Source: Flavobacteriales bacterium
Lineage (GTDB): Bacteria; Bacteroidota; Bacteroidia; Flavobacteriales_F; PHOS-HE28
Length of the DNA: 64,000 nt
Assembly (NCBI GenBank): GCA_016703105.1
Contig: JADJCS010000017.1
Span: forward strand, 62,001 to 126,000
Direction of reading: 5' to 3'
Under the pieces are notes generated by a model that was given only the letters and a program-made list of their open reading frames with translations, was not told where the DNA came from and ran no database searches. Shown piece by piece: positions 11,134 through 19,864 of the stretch. Position numbers and translations under genes: made by a program. Position 1 is the stretch's first letter, and each line of letters begins with the position of its first letter.

Positions 11134-13473
11134 ATGTCCATGGTATTCTTCCGGGCCTGCATGGCCCTGTTCCTGACCCTTCCTTGCTGGTGCAGCGCGC
11201 AAACCGCATCCGGATGTGACCTTGTGCTTTCCGGTACGGTGATGGATGAGCACGACCACACACCGCTAGCGTTCGCTGAGGTATCCGTTCCAGCACTGGG
11301 GCGCGGGACCGTTACCGATGAACAGGGCCGCTTCCGGTTGGAAGGGCTCTGCGCCGGCAGCTTAGTTGTACGTGTCGACCACTTGGGATGTGAGCCGATC
11401 GAACGCAGGATCGAGGTGCGCGAGGAACGCGCCATCGAGCTGTTCCTGGAACACCACACCGAGGAACTGCGTGAATTGGAAGTCGTGCGCGAACGCCCCG
11501 ATGAGCACGTAGGACAGGCGCACGATGCACTGGACAAGCATGCAATGGAGCGGAGCTCGGGAAAGACCCTAGCCGAAATGCTCGCCACCATTCCCGGTGT
11601 GAACACACTGAACAGTGGGCCTACGATCAGCAAGCCGGTGATCCATGGCTTGAGCGGCAACCGCATTCTCACGCTCAATCAAGGTGTTCGGCAGGAAGAT
11701 CAGCAATGGGGCACCGAGCATGCACCGAACCTGGACCCCTTCAGCAGCGATAGGATAACCGTAGTGAAGGGTGCCGCGAGCGTGCAGTATGGCAGCGATG
11801 CCTTGGGTGGAGTGATCATCACCGAGCCGGTGGAGTTGCCCAGAGAAGCGGAGATCAGCGGTGAAGTGCGCGGGATCGGCATGTGGAACGGCAGGGGGGG
11901 CGGAGGCAACGCGTTGCTGCAAGGTGGTGTGCAGGGCATGCGCGGTTTGGGTTGGCGCGTGCAAGGCAGCGGACGTTACCTCGGGGATAGCGAAGCACCG
12001 GACTATGTGCTGAGCAATACAGGGGTGCGCGAGGGCGGTGCCAGCGCAGCCGTGGGCTACCGTGATCATCGGTGGAACGCGACCGCCTACTACAGTTGGT
12101 TCACACGCGAGCTCGGCATCCTGCGCGCATCGCACATCGGCAACCTCACCGATCTGAACAACGCCATCGAGAGCGGAACACCGTGGTATGTCGCCGACTT
12201 CACCTACGACATCGAAGCACCGCGACAGGACGTTGAACATCACTTGGTGAAGGCGGAAGCCGGGTATGCCATCAGCGAGCGCGACCGTATCGTGCTCACC
12301 TACGGTTACCAAGCCGATGACCGGCAGGAGTACGACATTCGACGCGGCGGTCGCAGCGGCACACCAGCCATCGATCTCTTCCTCACTACGCACACCGCCG
12401 ATGCCGTTCTGAAGCATTGGATCGGCAAGCACATCCATGGAAAGGTGGGCGTGAGCGGCGTTTATCAGGAGAACATCAACGTGCCGGGCACGGGCATCCG
12501 TCCGCTCATTCCCAACTACCGGAAGCAGAGCGGCGGCGTGTTCCTGTTGGAGCACTTCCCGATTTCGCCGAAGGTGGAAATGGAAGCCGGGGTGCGCGTG
12601 GAGGCCACGCAACTCGATGTGGCCAAATACACGTTCGACGATGTGCTCATCACCCCGCAGCACGATTTCACCAACAGCGCCTTCACCCTCGGGGCGAACT
12701 GGAGCGTGAAGGACAGCTTGCGTTTGCGCTTCAACGTGGGCACGGCATACCGTCCGCCGCATGTGAGCGAGTTGTACAGCGAAGGCTTGCACCATGGAGC
12801 GGCTGCCATAGAGCGCGGCGATGCGCAACTCACCAGTGAGCGTTCGCTGAAGGGAACGATCGACCTCGAAGCGCTGTGGTTCGGTGGTCGCTTGCGTACG
12901 GATGTAACGCTCTACGCCAACAGCATCGCTGACTACATCTACCTGCGGCCCGATGGCGTGGAACTCACCATTCGCGGTGCCTTTCCCGTGTTCCAGTACG
13001 TGGCCACGGATGCGTTCCTCTACGGTTTGGATGCCACTCTGCAAGCGAAGCTCACCAAGCGCTTCAGCCTGCGCAACCGCACCAGCCTTGTGCGCGGCCG
13101 CGACCTGTCGCAGAGCGAATGGCTCTTTCAGATGCCGAGCGACCGCATGGAGAACGCTTTGCTCTTCGAACTGCCACAGGCGGGTGCATGGCGCGCCGTT
13201 GAAGTCAGCGCTGCCAGCCAGATCGTTTTCACGCAGTCGCGCGTGCCGGTGGATCTCGACTATTCCGACCCGCCCGGCACCTATCACCTTCTTGGCCTTT
13301 CCGCATCGGCATCGCGAACGCTGGGAAAAGGCGAACTGCGCATCGGACTTCAAGCCAACAATCTCCTCAACACCACCTACCGCGACTACATGGACCGCTT
13401 CCGCTACTACGCCGACGCGCGTGGAACGGACCTCACCTTCTGGATACGCTACTCCTTCGGAAAGCACACCTGA
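11134..13473 (+). CDS. TonB-dependent outer-membrane receptor, probable metal-uptake type
   Basis: 779 residues from the ATG at 11134, which starts a signal peptide (MSMVFFRACMALFLTLP...SAQ); ATG at 11092 is an alternative. An N-terminal carboxypeptidase-D regulatory-like domain (SGTVMDEHDHTPLAFAEVSV, residues about 35-110) is followed by the plug domain (GKTLAEMLATIPGV; DRITVVKGAASVQYGSDALG) and a beta-barrel ending in Phe-rich strands (FWIRYSFGKHT). It should import a metal or metal complex with energy from TonB/ExbBD. Segments VIHGLSGNRILTLNQGVRQ and WGTEHAPNLDP recall the ZnuD-like zinc receptor group, but this is from memory and uncertain. It sits between a His/Cys-rich small protein and a lipoprotein gene, a trio that looks like one operon. 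Confidence 0.9.
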   Translation: MSMVFFRACMALFLTLPCWCSAQTASGCDLVLSGTVMDEHDHTPLAFAEVSVPALGRGTVTDEQGRFRLEGLCAGSLVVRVDHLGCEPIERRIEVREERAIELFLEHHTEELRELEVVRERPDEHVGQAHDALDKHAMERSSGKTLAEMLATIPGVNTLNSGPTISKPVIHGLSGNRILTLNQGVRQEDQQWGTEHAPNLDPFSSDRITVVKGAASVQYGSDALGGVIITEPVELPREAEISGEVRGIGMWNGRGGGGNALLQGGVQGMRGLGWRVQGSGRYLGDSEAPDYVLSNTGVREGGASAAVGYRDHRWNATAYYSWFTRELGILRASHIGNLTDLNNAIESGTPWYVADFTYDIEAPRQDVEHHLVKAEAGYAISERDRIVLTYGYQADDRQEYDIRRGGRSGTPAIDLFLTTHTADAVLKHWIGKHIHGKVGVSGVYQENINVPGTGIRPLIPNYRKQSGGVFLLEHFPISPKVEMEAGVRVEATQLDVAKYTFDDVLITPQHDFTNSAFTLGANWSVKDSLRLRFNVGTAYRPPHVSELYSEGLHHGAAAIERGDAQLTSERSLKGTIDLEALWFGGRLRTDVTLYANSIADYIYLRPDGVELTIRGAFPVFQYVATDAFLYGLDATLQAKLTKRFSLRNRTSLVRGRDLSQSEWLFQMPSDRMENALLFELPQAGAWRAVEVSAASQIVFTQSRVPVDLDYSDPPGTYHLLGLSASASRTLGKGELRIGLQANNLLNTTYRDYMDRFRYYADARGTDLTFWIRYSFGKHT

Positions 13474-13529
13474 TATGGGCCGAGCCCGGAGCCTGATCCG
13501 GGTCCCATCCCAACAACAACCAACAACCC

Positions 13530-14108
13530 ATGACCACGAACCTGAGGTACATGACCATGGCCCTGTTCGCCGCTGCGGCGATCACCGGCTGCAAAAGGGA
13601 TGAAGAGGATACGCTCGTACCACCGCCTCCAGCGAACGAGGAAGAAGTGATCACCACCATGATCCTCACCTTTGATGGACAAGCGGGCGCTGCCGATAAG
13701 GAACTGCGCTTCACCGATGCGGACGGCGATGGCGGTGGTGTTCCGGTCTTCGAACTGGATACGCTCCAAGCCGCCTCGAACTACAACGTCAGCATCATCC
13801 TGCTGAACGAAACGGTGTCCCCCATCGACACGATCAGCAATGAAGTGCTGGAGGAAGGTGTAGACCACCAGTTCTTCTTCCAACCCACCGATGCTAACAT
13901 CACGTTCGCTTATTCCGACGCTGACGCGAACGGAAACCCGATCGGCTTGCAAACCACCATGGCCTCCGGCACTGCCAGCGTTGGCAGCTTGAAAGTGACG
14001 TTGCGCCACGAACCGGACAAGACGGCTGCGGGTGTGGCGAGTGGTGATATCACGAACGCCGCTGGTGAAACGGATATCGAAGTGACCTTCCCGGTAGTGA
14101 TCGAATAG
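13530..14108 (+). CDS. Lipoprotein associated with the TonB-dependent receptor
   Basis: 192 residues. The N-terminus MTTNLRYMTMALFAAAAITGC ends in a lipobox (ITGC, Cys21), followed by a charged linker KRDEEDTL and a beta-rich domain with acidic motifs (FTDADGDGGG, YSDADANGN). Proteins with this architecture are often found just after TonB-dependent receptors in Bacteroidota and are sometimes labelled as type 1 periplasmic binding fold proteins; I infer a role in the same uptake system, perhaps presenting or buffering the substrate. It begins 56 bases after the receptor stop codon, with an A/C-rich leader (CAACAACAACC) and no obvious Shine-Dalgarno sequence. Confidence 0.75.
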   Translation: MTTNLRYMTMALFAAAAITGCKRDEEDTLVPPPPANEEEVITTMILTFDGQAGAADKELRFTDADGDGGGVPVFELDTLQAASNYNVSIILLNETVSPIDTISNEVLEEGVDHQFFFQPTDANITFAYSDADANGNPIGLQTTMASGTASVGSLKVTLRHEPDKTAAGVASGDITNAAGETDIEVTFPVVIE

Positions 14109-14154
14109 GCGTTACGAAAGGATCGGGGGTGCATTCGCGTTCCAACGAACACGC

Positions 14155-14772
14155 ATGCATCCCCATCCTTTTCCTTCTTTCATCATTCTGATCGTTCCCC
14201 TGCTGGGCAGTTGCCAAGGTGTGGCCACCGCCGATGCAGGGCTCGTGAGCGGAACGGCTGAGCCACCCGCACCTGCGGTCGTGAACCTACCGCTGAGCAC
14301 ACTCATCGACAGCCTGCACCTCGACCACAAGACCATCCGCTTCCATGTGGACAAGAGCGAGCGCGAGTTCCGGGTGTTCGTCAATGATTCACTCCTGAAG
14401 ACATATCCCTGCGTGCTCGGCGAGAAGCCCGTTGGCGATAAGTTCCACCAAGGAGATCGCAAGACACCCGAAGGCACGTTCACTTTTCGCAGCAAGCGTG
14501 TACACGATGCATGGCACAAGTTCATTTGGGTGGATTACCCGAACGCCGAAAGCTGGCGACGTTTCAGCGAGCGGAAGGCTCAAGGCCTGATCCCTGATGC
14601 CAAGGATATCGGTGGCGAGATCGGTATCCACGGAGTACCCGATGGCATGGACCATTGGATCGACGCGGGCCAGGACTGGACCTGGGGTTGCATCGCGCTG
14701 AAGAACGCGGACGTGAACGAGATCTATCCGTTCATCGTGCCACAGAGGACGATCCTTGTGGTCGATCCATAG
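14155..14772 (+). CDS. L,D-transpeptidase (YkuD fold) lipoprotein
   Basis: 205 residues. A lipobox LLGSC puts the lipid-anchored cysteine at residue 20. The catalytic domain (about 60-205) contains DRKTPEGTF, IGIHGVPDG with His159, and WTWGCIALKN with the nucleophile Cys179; these match the YkuD motif HG...(S/T)xGC(I/V). Such enzymes form or remodel 3-3 cross-links in peptidoglycan or attach proteins to it, in the periplasm. It is encoded 46 bases after the lipoprotein gene on the same strand but appears functionally separate. Convergent with the broken PPC-domain gene, 9 bases away. Confidence 0.9.
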   Translation: MHPHPFPSFIILIVPLLGSCQGVATADAGLVSGTAEPPAPAVVNLPLSTLIDSLHLDHKTIRFHVDKSEREFRVFVNDSLLKTYPCVLGEKPVGDKFHQGDRKTPEGTFTFRSKRVHDAWHKFIWVDYPNAESWRRFSERKAQGLIPDAKDIGGEIGIHGVPDGMDHWIDAGQDWTWGCIALKNADVNEIYPFIVPQRTILVVDP

Positions 14773-14781
14773 ATCCTTATC

Positions 14782-15165
14782 TCAGTTCGCTTGCGGCTCC
14801 AATTCCTCGTACCCGGTCGTGCCATCTTTCACCCGCACCATGCGAACCCACAGGATCTCCTGGATAGTGAGTTCCAGTGTGGTACGCCCCGGACAGCCGT
14901 CCAGAAGATGGCCCCCGAGCTGGCGCCCATATCGATCGGCGACGCTGAGGTGCAGGTGCATGCCGTGGATGCTGAGCGTTCCGCTGAGCGAGATCACCTC
15001 CGGGTCGGTCGTCGTAACGACACCGTCGGCGCGGTCCGCATAGCGCAGATGCACTTGCGTGAGGCTGCCGACGGCGCTGGTGACCGCAGCGGCTTCGATG
15101 CCGAATGACACCGCTCAAGCACTGAGCATTGCGCGCGGATCTTCCCCAGACAGTATGCGAAGCAC
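14782..15165 (-). pseudogene. PPC/DUF296-domain protein gene interrupted by an in-frame TGA
   Basis: From a GTG at 15111 the frame gives 109 residues with the hallmarks of the PPC (DUF296, plant and prokaryote conserved) domain: TSAVGSLTQVHLRYAD, ISLSGTLS, HLHLSVAD, GGHLLDGC and the C-terminal GYEELEP. The family's usual N-terminal strand and helix, of type R(L/I)..G.D....L, are missing from it. They are found in the same frame just upstream, VLRILSGEDPRAMLSA, starting at a GTG at 15165 and separated from the rest by one TGA at 15115-15117. One base change therefore explains the break. It may be a recent nonsense mutation, a sequencing error, or (less likely) read-through. It follows purE by 32 bases in the purK-purE operon. 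Confidence 0.7.
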
Positions 15166-15197
15166 ATGGACGCGTCCTGCCGTGCCTGCCGCTTGCT

Positions 15198-15701
15198 TCA
15201 CGTGTCGAAGGTGTTCGGGAACTGCTGCTTCAGCACAGCGATGCCTTCACCTACTTTGTCGCCAAGGGCCTTCTTGTAGACATCGAGCTTGGTGGCCAAA
15301 GCACTGTCCGAAGAACCGATGATCTGCGCGGCGAGGATCCCGGCGTTCTGTGCACCGTTCACTGCTACGGTGGCCACGGGCACACCGCCGGGCATTTGCA
15401 CAATGCTCAGCAACGAATCCCAGCCGTCGATACTGTTGCGACTTTTTACCGGTACACCTATCACCGGCAGCGACGTCATGCTCGCCACCATACCAGGCAG
15501 ATGGGCAGCGCCACCCGCCCCTGCGATAATGCAGCTCAACCCGCGGGCACGCGCTGTCTTCGCGTATTCCACCATGCGGTCCGGTGTACGGTGTGCGCTC
15601 ACCACGGTGAGTTCAAAGGGCACGCCCAGTTCCTTCAGCACGTCAGCTGCTTCCCGCATGACCTCCAGGTCGCTACGGCTTCCCATGATGATGCCTACCA
15701 T
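15198..15701 (-). CDS. purE: 5-(carboxyamino)imidazole ribonucleotide mutase
   Basis: 167 residues, normal length. PurE moves the carboxylate of N5-CAIR to carbon 4 to give CAIR in de novo purine synthesis. Visible motifs: IIMGSRSDLEVM at the N-terminus, VSAHRTPDRM with the catalytic His, IAGAGGAAHLPGM, and PVIGVPV followed by GWDSL. The gene starts 27 bases after the purK stop on the same strand, so the two steps are encoded together in the usual purK-purE order. Confidence 0.97.
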   Translation of the reverse strand: MVGIIMGSRSDLEVMREAADVLKELGVPFELTVVSAHRTPDRMVEYAKTARARGLSCIIAGAGGAAHLPGMVASMTSLPVIGVPVKSRNSIDGWDSLLSIVQMPGGVPVATVAVNGAQNAGILAAQIIGSSDSALATKLDVYKKALGDKVGEGIAVLKQQFPNTFDT

Positions 15702-15728
15702 AGTGTTGGGGTGCGGGATCCCGCGCTA

Positions 15729-16883
15729 TTACTGTTGGTTTATGATCGAGCCGATCCGCGGTACCACTCTGCAATGCACTTTGGTCACAGCGATGGCTTG
15801 ATCCAACTGTGCGTGCGAAGAGGCGACCACGGTCACATGTCCCATCTTCCTTCCCGTGCGTGTTTCCTTTTTTCCGTACAGGTGAAGAAAGGTGCCCGGC
15901 ACGTGCAACACATCATCCAGTCCCACTACTTCCGCTGGGCCTGTGCCGCCCTCGCCCACTAAGTTGACCATGGCCGCATGGCCTTGCAGTGCCACATCGC
16001 CGAGCGGCCAGCCCATGTACACACGCAACAATTGATCGAACTGGCTGCTGGCGCACGCCTCAATGGTGTGGTGCCCGCTGTTGTGCGCGCGAGGAGCCGT
16101 TTCGTTCACCAGCATTGCTCCGCTCTTGGTCAAGAACAGCTCAACGGCATACAGTCCGGGTGCGGCGAACGTCTCGGCGACGCGAAGCGCGAGCGCCTTG
16201 GCTTGAGCAGCGATCGCCGGATCGATGCGGGCAGGCGCACGCAAGTGATCGACCAAGTTGTACCGCGGATCGAACACCATTTCCACGGGGTCGAACACCT
16301 GGTGTGCCTCTTTCGCGGAGCGCACCACCAGAACGGCGAGTTCAAGTGCGATGTCGGCCCGCTTCTCCAATACGCAAGGCCCGTCGAAGGCTTCCATGGC
16401 GTCATCGGTGATGTTGATCGCCATCACGCCCTTCCCGTCGTAGCCGCCGGTGCGCGATTTCAGGAACGCGGGCAGGAGGGCCGAGTGGTCAGAGATCTGT
16501 GACTTGTTCTCTATTAGTGCGAAGTCCTGGGTCGGGATGTGGTGTTCTCGATAGAACTGCTTCTGCAACCCCTTGTCCTTGACCATGCGGAGCACCTCTG
16601 GGTCGGGCACCACGGTCTTGCCTTGCGCTTTTAGCGCGACGAGCGCTTCCACCGAAACATGCTCGATCTCGATACCGACCACATCCGCATGCTGTGCGAA
16701 CCGAAGCACCGTGTCACGATCATCGAACCTGCCTTGAACGAAGCGTGCCGCGAGCTCGGCACAAGGGCATTCCGGATCGGGGTCGAGCACATGCACCTCC
16801 ACATCATAGCGCAACGCGTTCTCCAAGAACATGCGGCCGAGCTGGCCACCGCCGAGCAGTGCGATCACAAGTGGTTCGGGCAC
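15729..16883 (-). CDS. purK: 5-(carboxyamino)imidazole ribonucleotide synthase
   Basis: 384 residues. PurK uses ATP and bicarbonate to carboxylate aminoimidazole ribonucleotide, the step before PurE. It shows the N-terminal LLGGGQLGRMFLENA motif, the ATP-grasp region (FLKSRTGGYDGKGVM) and the conserved NETAPRAHNSGHHTIEAC block. The start is a GTG at 16883: no ATG fits, and LLGGGQLGRM is only eight residues in, as is typical. A perfect -7-type box TATCTTTG lies 4 bases before this GTG, so the mRNA may be nearly leaderless. First gene of the purK-purE operon. Confidence 0.96.
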   Translation of the reverse strand: MPEPLVIALLGGGQLGRMFLENALRYDVEVHVLDPDPECPCAELAARFVQGRFDDRDTVLRFAQHADVVGIEIEHVSVEALVALKAQGKTVVPDPEVLRMVKDKGLQKQFYREHHIPTQDFALIENKSQISDHSALLPAFLKSRTGGYDGKGVMAINITDDAMEAFDGPCVLEKRADIALELAVLVVRSAKEAHQVFDPVEMVFDPRYNLVDHLRAPARIDPAIAAQAKALALRVAETFAAPGLYAVELFLTKSGAMLVNETAPRAHNSGHHTIEACASSQFDQLLRVYMGWPLGDVALQGHAAMVNLVGEGGTGPAEVVGLDDVLHVPGTFLHLYGKKETRTGRKMGHVTVVASSHAQLDQAIAVTKVHCRVVPRIGSIINQQ

Positions 16884-16887
16884 CGGC

Positions 16888-16895
16888 CAAAGATA
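16888..16895 (-). promoter_or_regulatory. Probable -7 promoter box of purK, TATCTTTG
   Basis: An exact match to TAnnTTTG on the minus strand, four bases before the GTG start of purK. No clear TTG was seen at the -33 distance. The closeness implies a leader of only a few bases or none. Confidence 0.5.
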
Positions 16896-16922
16896 GCCGG
16901 GTACGAGGCGTCGTTCCGTTGG

Positions 16923-17567
16923 TCAGCTCCGCCTACGTCCGTGATCGGCGGCGCCCATACGCAGGAAGCGATAGCCCGCAGTGAACTGCAGTGTGTTGTT
17001 GTGGGGGAATACCGTGCTATCGCCAACGAGGATAGGGGTCAGCCCGCTGTAGTAGCGAAGGGTGAGGTCGGTGCCCGTTCGAAGATCCAGCCCCATGCCC
17101 ACCACGATGCCAGCGTCCAGGGGAACGAAATCCGACCGGGAGTCTCGGCTTCCTTCAGTTGTGCTCGTGCGGGCAAGTAGCAACCAACCCATTTGACCGC
17201 CCAGATGGAGATTGAAAGCGTTGCTCACGAACAGTTTCGCGGAGACCGGTAACTGCAGATAGACCTGGCGATCCATCCGTCGAAGGTCGTTCTCCGGTGC
17301 CTTGTGCGAGGAACCTTGCAGAGTAACCAGCAGTTCGGGTTGCAGTTCAAAACGCGGACCGCCGTGCAAGGCCAAATACAGCCCTGCCGTACCCCCCAGA
17401 ACGGGGTCATAACGGAGCAGGGCGGAGCGGGTGAGGCTACCCAGGATGCCACCCTTTAGCCCCAGCCCGGATCGCTGGGCCATTGTGTACAAGGGCAGTG
17501 TTATGCTGATCAGGAGGGTAAGGAGGATGACGCGAGCAGCCATGGCCAGGAGGGTCCTATTGACCAT
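16923..17567 (-). CDS. Outer-membrane beta-barrel protein (porin-like family)
   Basis: 214 residues from the ATG at 17567; an ATG eight codons in (17543) is also possible. A signal peptide (VILLTLLISITLPLYTMAQ) precedes alternating hydrophobic/polar strands typical of the Bacteroidota PorT-like or OMP_b-brl families: GLGLKGGILGSL, GGTAGLYLAL, RFELQPELLVTLQGS, LQLPVSAKLF, LTLRYYSGL and the closing LQFTAGYRFLRM. Its function is unknown; such small barrels are often structural or of unknown role. It is followed by an Arg-rich C-terminal tail (ADHGRRRS) after the last strand. The gene lies between the M43 protease gene and purK on the same strand. Confidence 0.75.
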   Translation of the reverse strand: MVNRTLLAMAARVILLTLLISITLPLYTMAQRSGLGLKGGILGSLTRSALLRYDPVLGGTAGLYLALHGGPRFELQPELLVTLQGSSHKAPENDLRRMDRQVYLQLPVSAKLFVSNAFNLHLGGQMGWLLLARTSTTEGSRDSRSDFVPLDAGIVVGMGLDLRTGTDLTLRYYSGLTPILVGDSTVFPHNNTLQFTAGYRFLRMGAADHGRRRS

Positions 17568-17675
17568 CCATACGTGCGCCCAAGGGCCGCAGTTCCTTGG
17601 AAGGACGGGGTTCTAGGCCAGTGGGTAGTTCGTGACGACCAACAGCTTCTCCGTATCGCTGAACGCCGAAAAAAC

Positions 17676-19793
17676 TCAGTACCCACCTGTAACGAAACGG
17701 GTGAAGAACGTCCTGTCCGATGTGCGCAACACGAGTTGGTACACCCCAGCGGCAAGTCGTTCCGTGGGGATGGGCCAGCGAAGGCTCGGGACCCTACCGC
17801 TACACACCCTTTGCCCTGCGGCGTCGAAAAGGTCCACCTCGGCGTTCGCCAGAGGTTCGCTGAGCACCAACCAGAACTGACCCGCATCTTGGACCACACG
17901 GAGTTCGTTGGTCGCGGAAGGACCAATGGTCCCTGTCGACACTTCGATCAGAACGGAGTAATCCTCGGTCTCTCCCCACACATAATCGTAACAGGGATCC
18001 ACCGGGGAGGGTTCTCCGGTGTTGATGAACACGCCGCGCACGCGCAATAGGGTATTGCCCAGAACCGCATTGCCCGGAACGTTGAAGGGGATATCCTGTG
18101 TCTCGAAGGCGGTGCTGGTCTGGAACTCGCCCAACTTCTCCCCGACCTCGAGCGAACCGTCCTGGTCATAATCGATCCAGGCGGCATAGTTGTCCGGTTG
18201 ATAAGACCCGGAGGTGATCGTTAGATCGTAGGCGTTGGTCCGGGCCAGATCGGCGCTCAAGCCGGTGTAATCCGTATAGCTCGGTCCGCTGGGACCACCG
18301 GTCGCGATGTTCTGGATGTTCCCGAGTTGAACGCTCTGCACATAGTCGCCATCCGCTGTACCCACGGTGGCGGTCGGCACGCAGGTGCCCGTTCCGGGGT
18401 TGGTGATGACCACGGAATAATCCTCGGTCTCTCCCCAATTGTAGGCGAAACAGGGATCGGTGGGATCGGGTTCCGTATCGTCCAGGAATACCCCGCGTAC
18501 GCGCATGCGTGCCGTCCCCAGTGCGGCGTTCCCCGGGACGGTGAAGGAGATGCCCTGTGTTTGCCCTATCGCGGTGGTCTGGAATTCGCCCAATTTCTCG
18601 TTGGTCTCGAAACTGTCATCCTGGTCGTAGTCGATCCAGGCGGCATAGTTGTCCGGTGTGTAGTCGCCGGAAGTGATGTTGATGGTGTATCCCATCCCGC
18701 GCTGGAGCGTCGTGCTCGATCCCGTGTAGTCCGAATAGGACGGCCCGCTCGTTCCACCGGTGTTCAGGTTGTTGAGGGTGTTCAGTTGCACGCCATCCAC
18801 GTAATCGCCATCCGCGGTACCCGCAGCGCTCGCTGGGATGCAGGGCCCGGAGGGCACCGTGCCGCACGCGGTGCTGCTCAGCAGGCTGGCGCGTGCACCG
18901 GTGAGGATACCTGCCATCGAGGCGGATTGTTGGTCCGTGAACATCACGCTACATGAGGCGTAATCCATGAAGTTCTCGTACTGCGTCAGTACCCCGCACT
19001 TCTGCAGGTTGGTGTTGCTACAACTGAAGGTGGGGCTGTCAGTGGTCGGTGTGTCGGTGAACCCGTCGGCGTTCGTGCAGTTGTTGTTGTCGAAGGGATG
19101 CAACAGGCCGAAATAGTGTCCGATCTCATGCGTGGCGGTGCGCTCGCCGGTACCGAAGCCGTAGTCATAATCGATCACGAAACCGTCGATATTGCTACCC
19201 ACCACGCCCCCTGTAGGCAAGTAGGCATAACCAACGGTCACAGTGCCGCCGGTGGCACCGCTGGTGATATCGCATACCCAAATGTTCAGGTAGCTATCAG
19301 GGTCCCAGGCACCGATGCCTTTGGGCGGCGACTTCATATCGTCCGTTTCGGTGTCCGGGTCGAACCAGGTCTCCGTTGTTTGCGTGCGCGTGATCCCGGT
19401 GGTGGCGTTCCCATTGGGATCTACGGAGGCTAAACAGAACGCGACACCCACGTTGCCGACCACGCCAGTGAAGGCGGGACGCACCTGGTTCAGATCCGTG
19501 TTCTGCTGCTGGTAGTCGAGGTTGAGTTGCGCGACCATCTGGTTGATGGAGGCGTCCGGGATGTTCTCCGCACCGGTATTCCACACCACATGCACGACCA
19601 CTGGCACCGTGAGCAACCCACCACGCGCGCTACCACGCGGGACTTGCGACATGGCCGCGACCAGGTCGGTGCTGAGACCCTGGGCCTGCAAGTGGCGTTG
19701 TGTGATGGTATGAGCAATGCAGCGGTCGGTCTGTGCGACGAGTGGGGAAGCTGCGGCGACCGCAGCGAGAAGCAAGAATGTTTTGCGCAACAT
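17676..19793 (-). CDS. Secreted pappalysin-like (M43) zinc metalloprotease with two GEVED domains and T9SS sorting domain
   Basis: 705 residues from the ATG at 19793, which opens a signal peptide (MLRKTFLLLAAVAAASPLVAQ). The protease domain holds the extended zinc motif HEIGHYFGLLH at residues 222-232 and a Met-turn in NFMDYASC, the combination typical of M43 (pappalysin) metzincins. Two repeated domains of about 140 residues follow; each has SYTDYTG or SYSDYTG, DNYAAWIDYDQD and WGETEDYSV, matching the GEVED domain. The C-terminal 75 residues (VRVVQDAGQF... to TRFVTGGY) look like a T9SS type A sorting domain. It should be exported to the surface or medium and cut proteins there. A -7-like box TACTTTCG lies 5 bases before the start. 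Confidence 0.92.
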   Translation of the reverse strand: MLRKTFLLLAAVAAASPLVAQTDRCIAHTITQRHLQAQGLSTDLVAAMSQVPRGSARGGLLTVPVVVHVVWNTGAENIPDASINQMVAQLNLDYQQQNTDLNQVRPAFTGVVGNVGVAFCLASVDPNGNATTGITRTQTTETWFDPDTETDDMKSPPKGIGAWDPDSYLNIWVCDITSGATGGTVTVGYAYLPTGGVVGSNIDGFVIDYDYGFGTGERTATHEIGHYFGLLHPFDNNNCTNADGFTDTPTTDSPTFSCSNTNLQKCGVLTQYENFMDYASCSVMFTDQQSASMAGILTGARASLLSSTACGTVPSGPCIPASAAGTADGDYVDGVQLNTLNNLNTGGTSGPSYSDYTGSSTTLQRGMGYTINITSGDYTPDNYAAWIDYDQDDSFETNEKLGEFQTTAIGQTQGISFTVPGNAALGTARMRVRGVFLDDTEPDPTDPCFAYNWGETEDYSVVITNPGTGTCVPTATVGTADGDYVQSVQLGNIQNIATGGPSGPSYTDYTGLSADLARTNAYDLTITSGSYQPDNYAAWIDYDQDGSLEVGEKLGEFQTSTAFETQDIPFNVPGNAVLGNTLLRVRGVFINTGEPSPVDPCYDYVWGETEDYSVLIEVSTGTIGPSATNELRVVQDAGQFWLVLSEPLANAEVDLFDAAGQRVCSGRVPSLRWPIPTERLAAGVYQLVLRTSDRTFFTRFVTGGY

Positions 19794-19798
19794 GGCCG

Positions 19799-19806
19799 CG
19801 AAAGTA
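19799..19806 (-). promoter_or_regulatory. Probable -7 promoter box of the M43 protease gene, TACTTTCG
   Basis: TACTTTCG on the minus strand, one base from the TAnnTTTG consensus, ends 5 bases before the chosen ATG. No -33 element was recognised. Confidence 0.4.
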
Positions 19807-19864
19807 GGATCGACCATTCCGGGTGCGGAAAGTTGCCGCGAGGAGTTACCCACGATCCTGCGGA

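Noticed and set aside
11569..13467. 632-residue open frame antisense to the TonB receptor
   Set aside because: Long antisense frames are expected in GC-rich DNA; no motif was seen, and the sense frame is a clear receptor.
15115..15117. Selenocysteine codon in the PPC gene
   Set aside because: No catalytic Cys or Sec is known at this position in the family, and no SECIS-like hairpin was seen just after the TGA.
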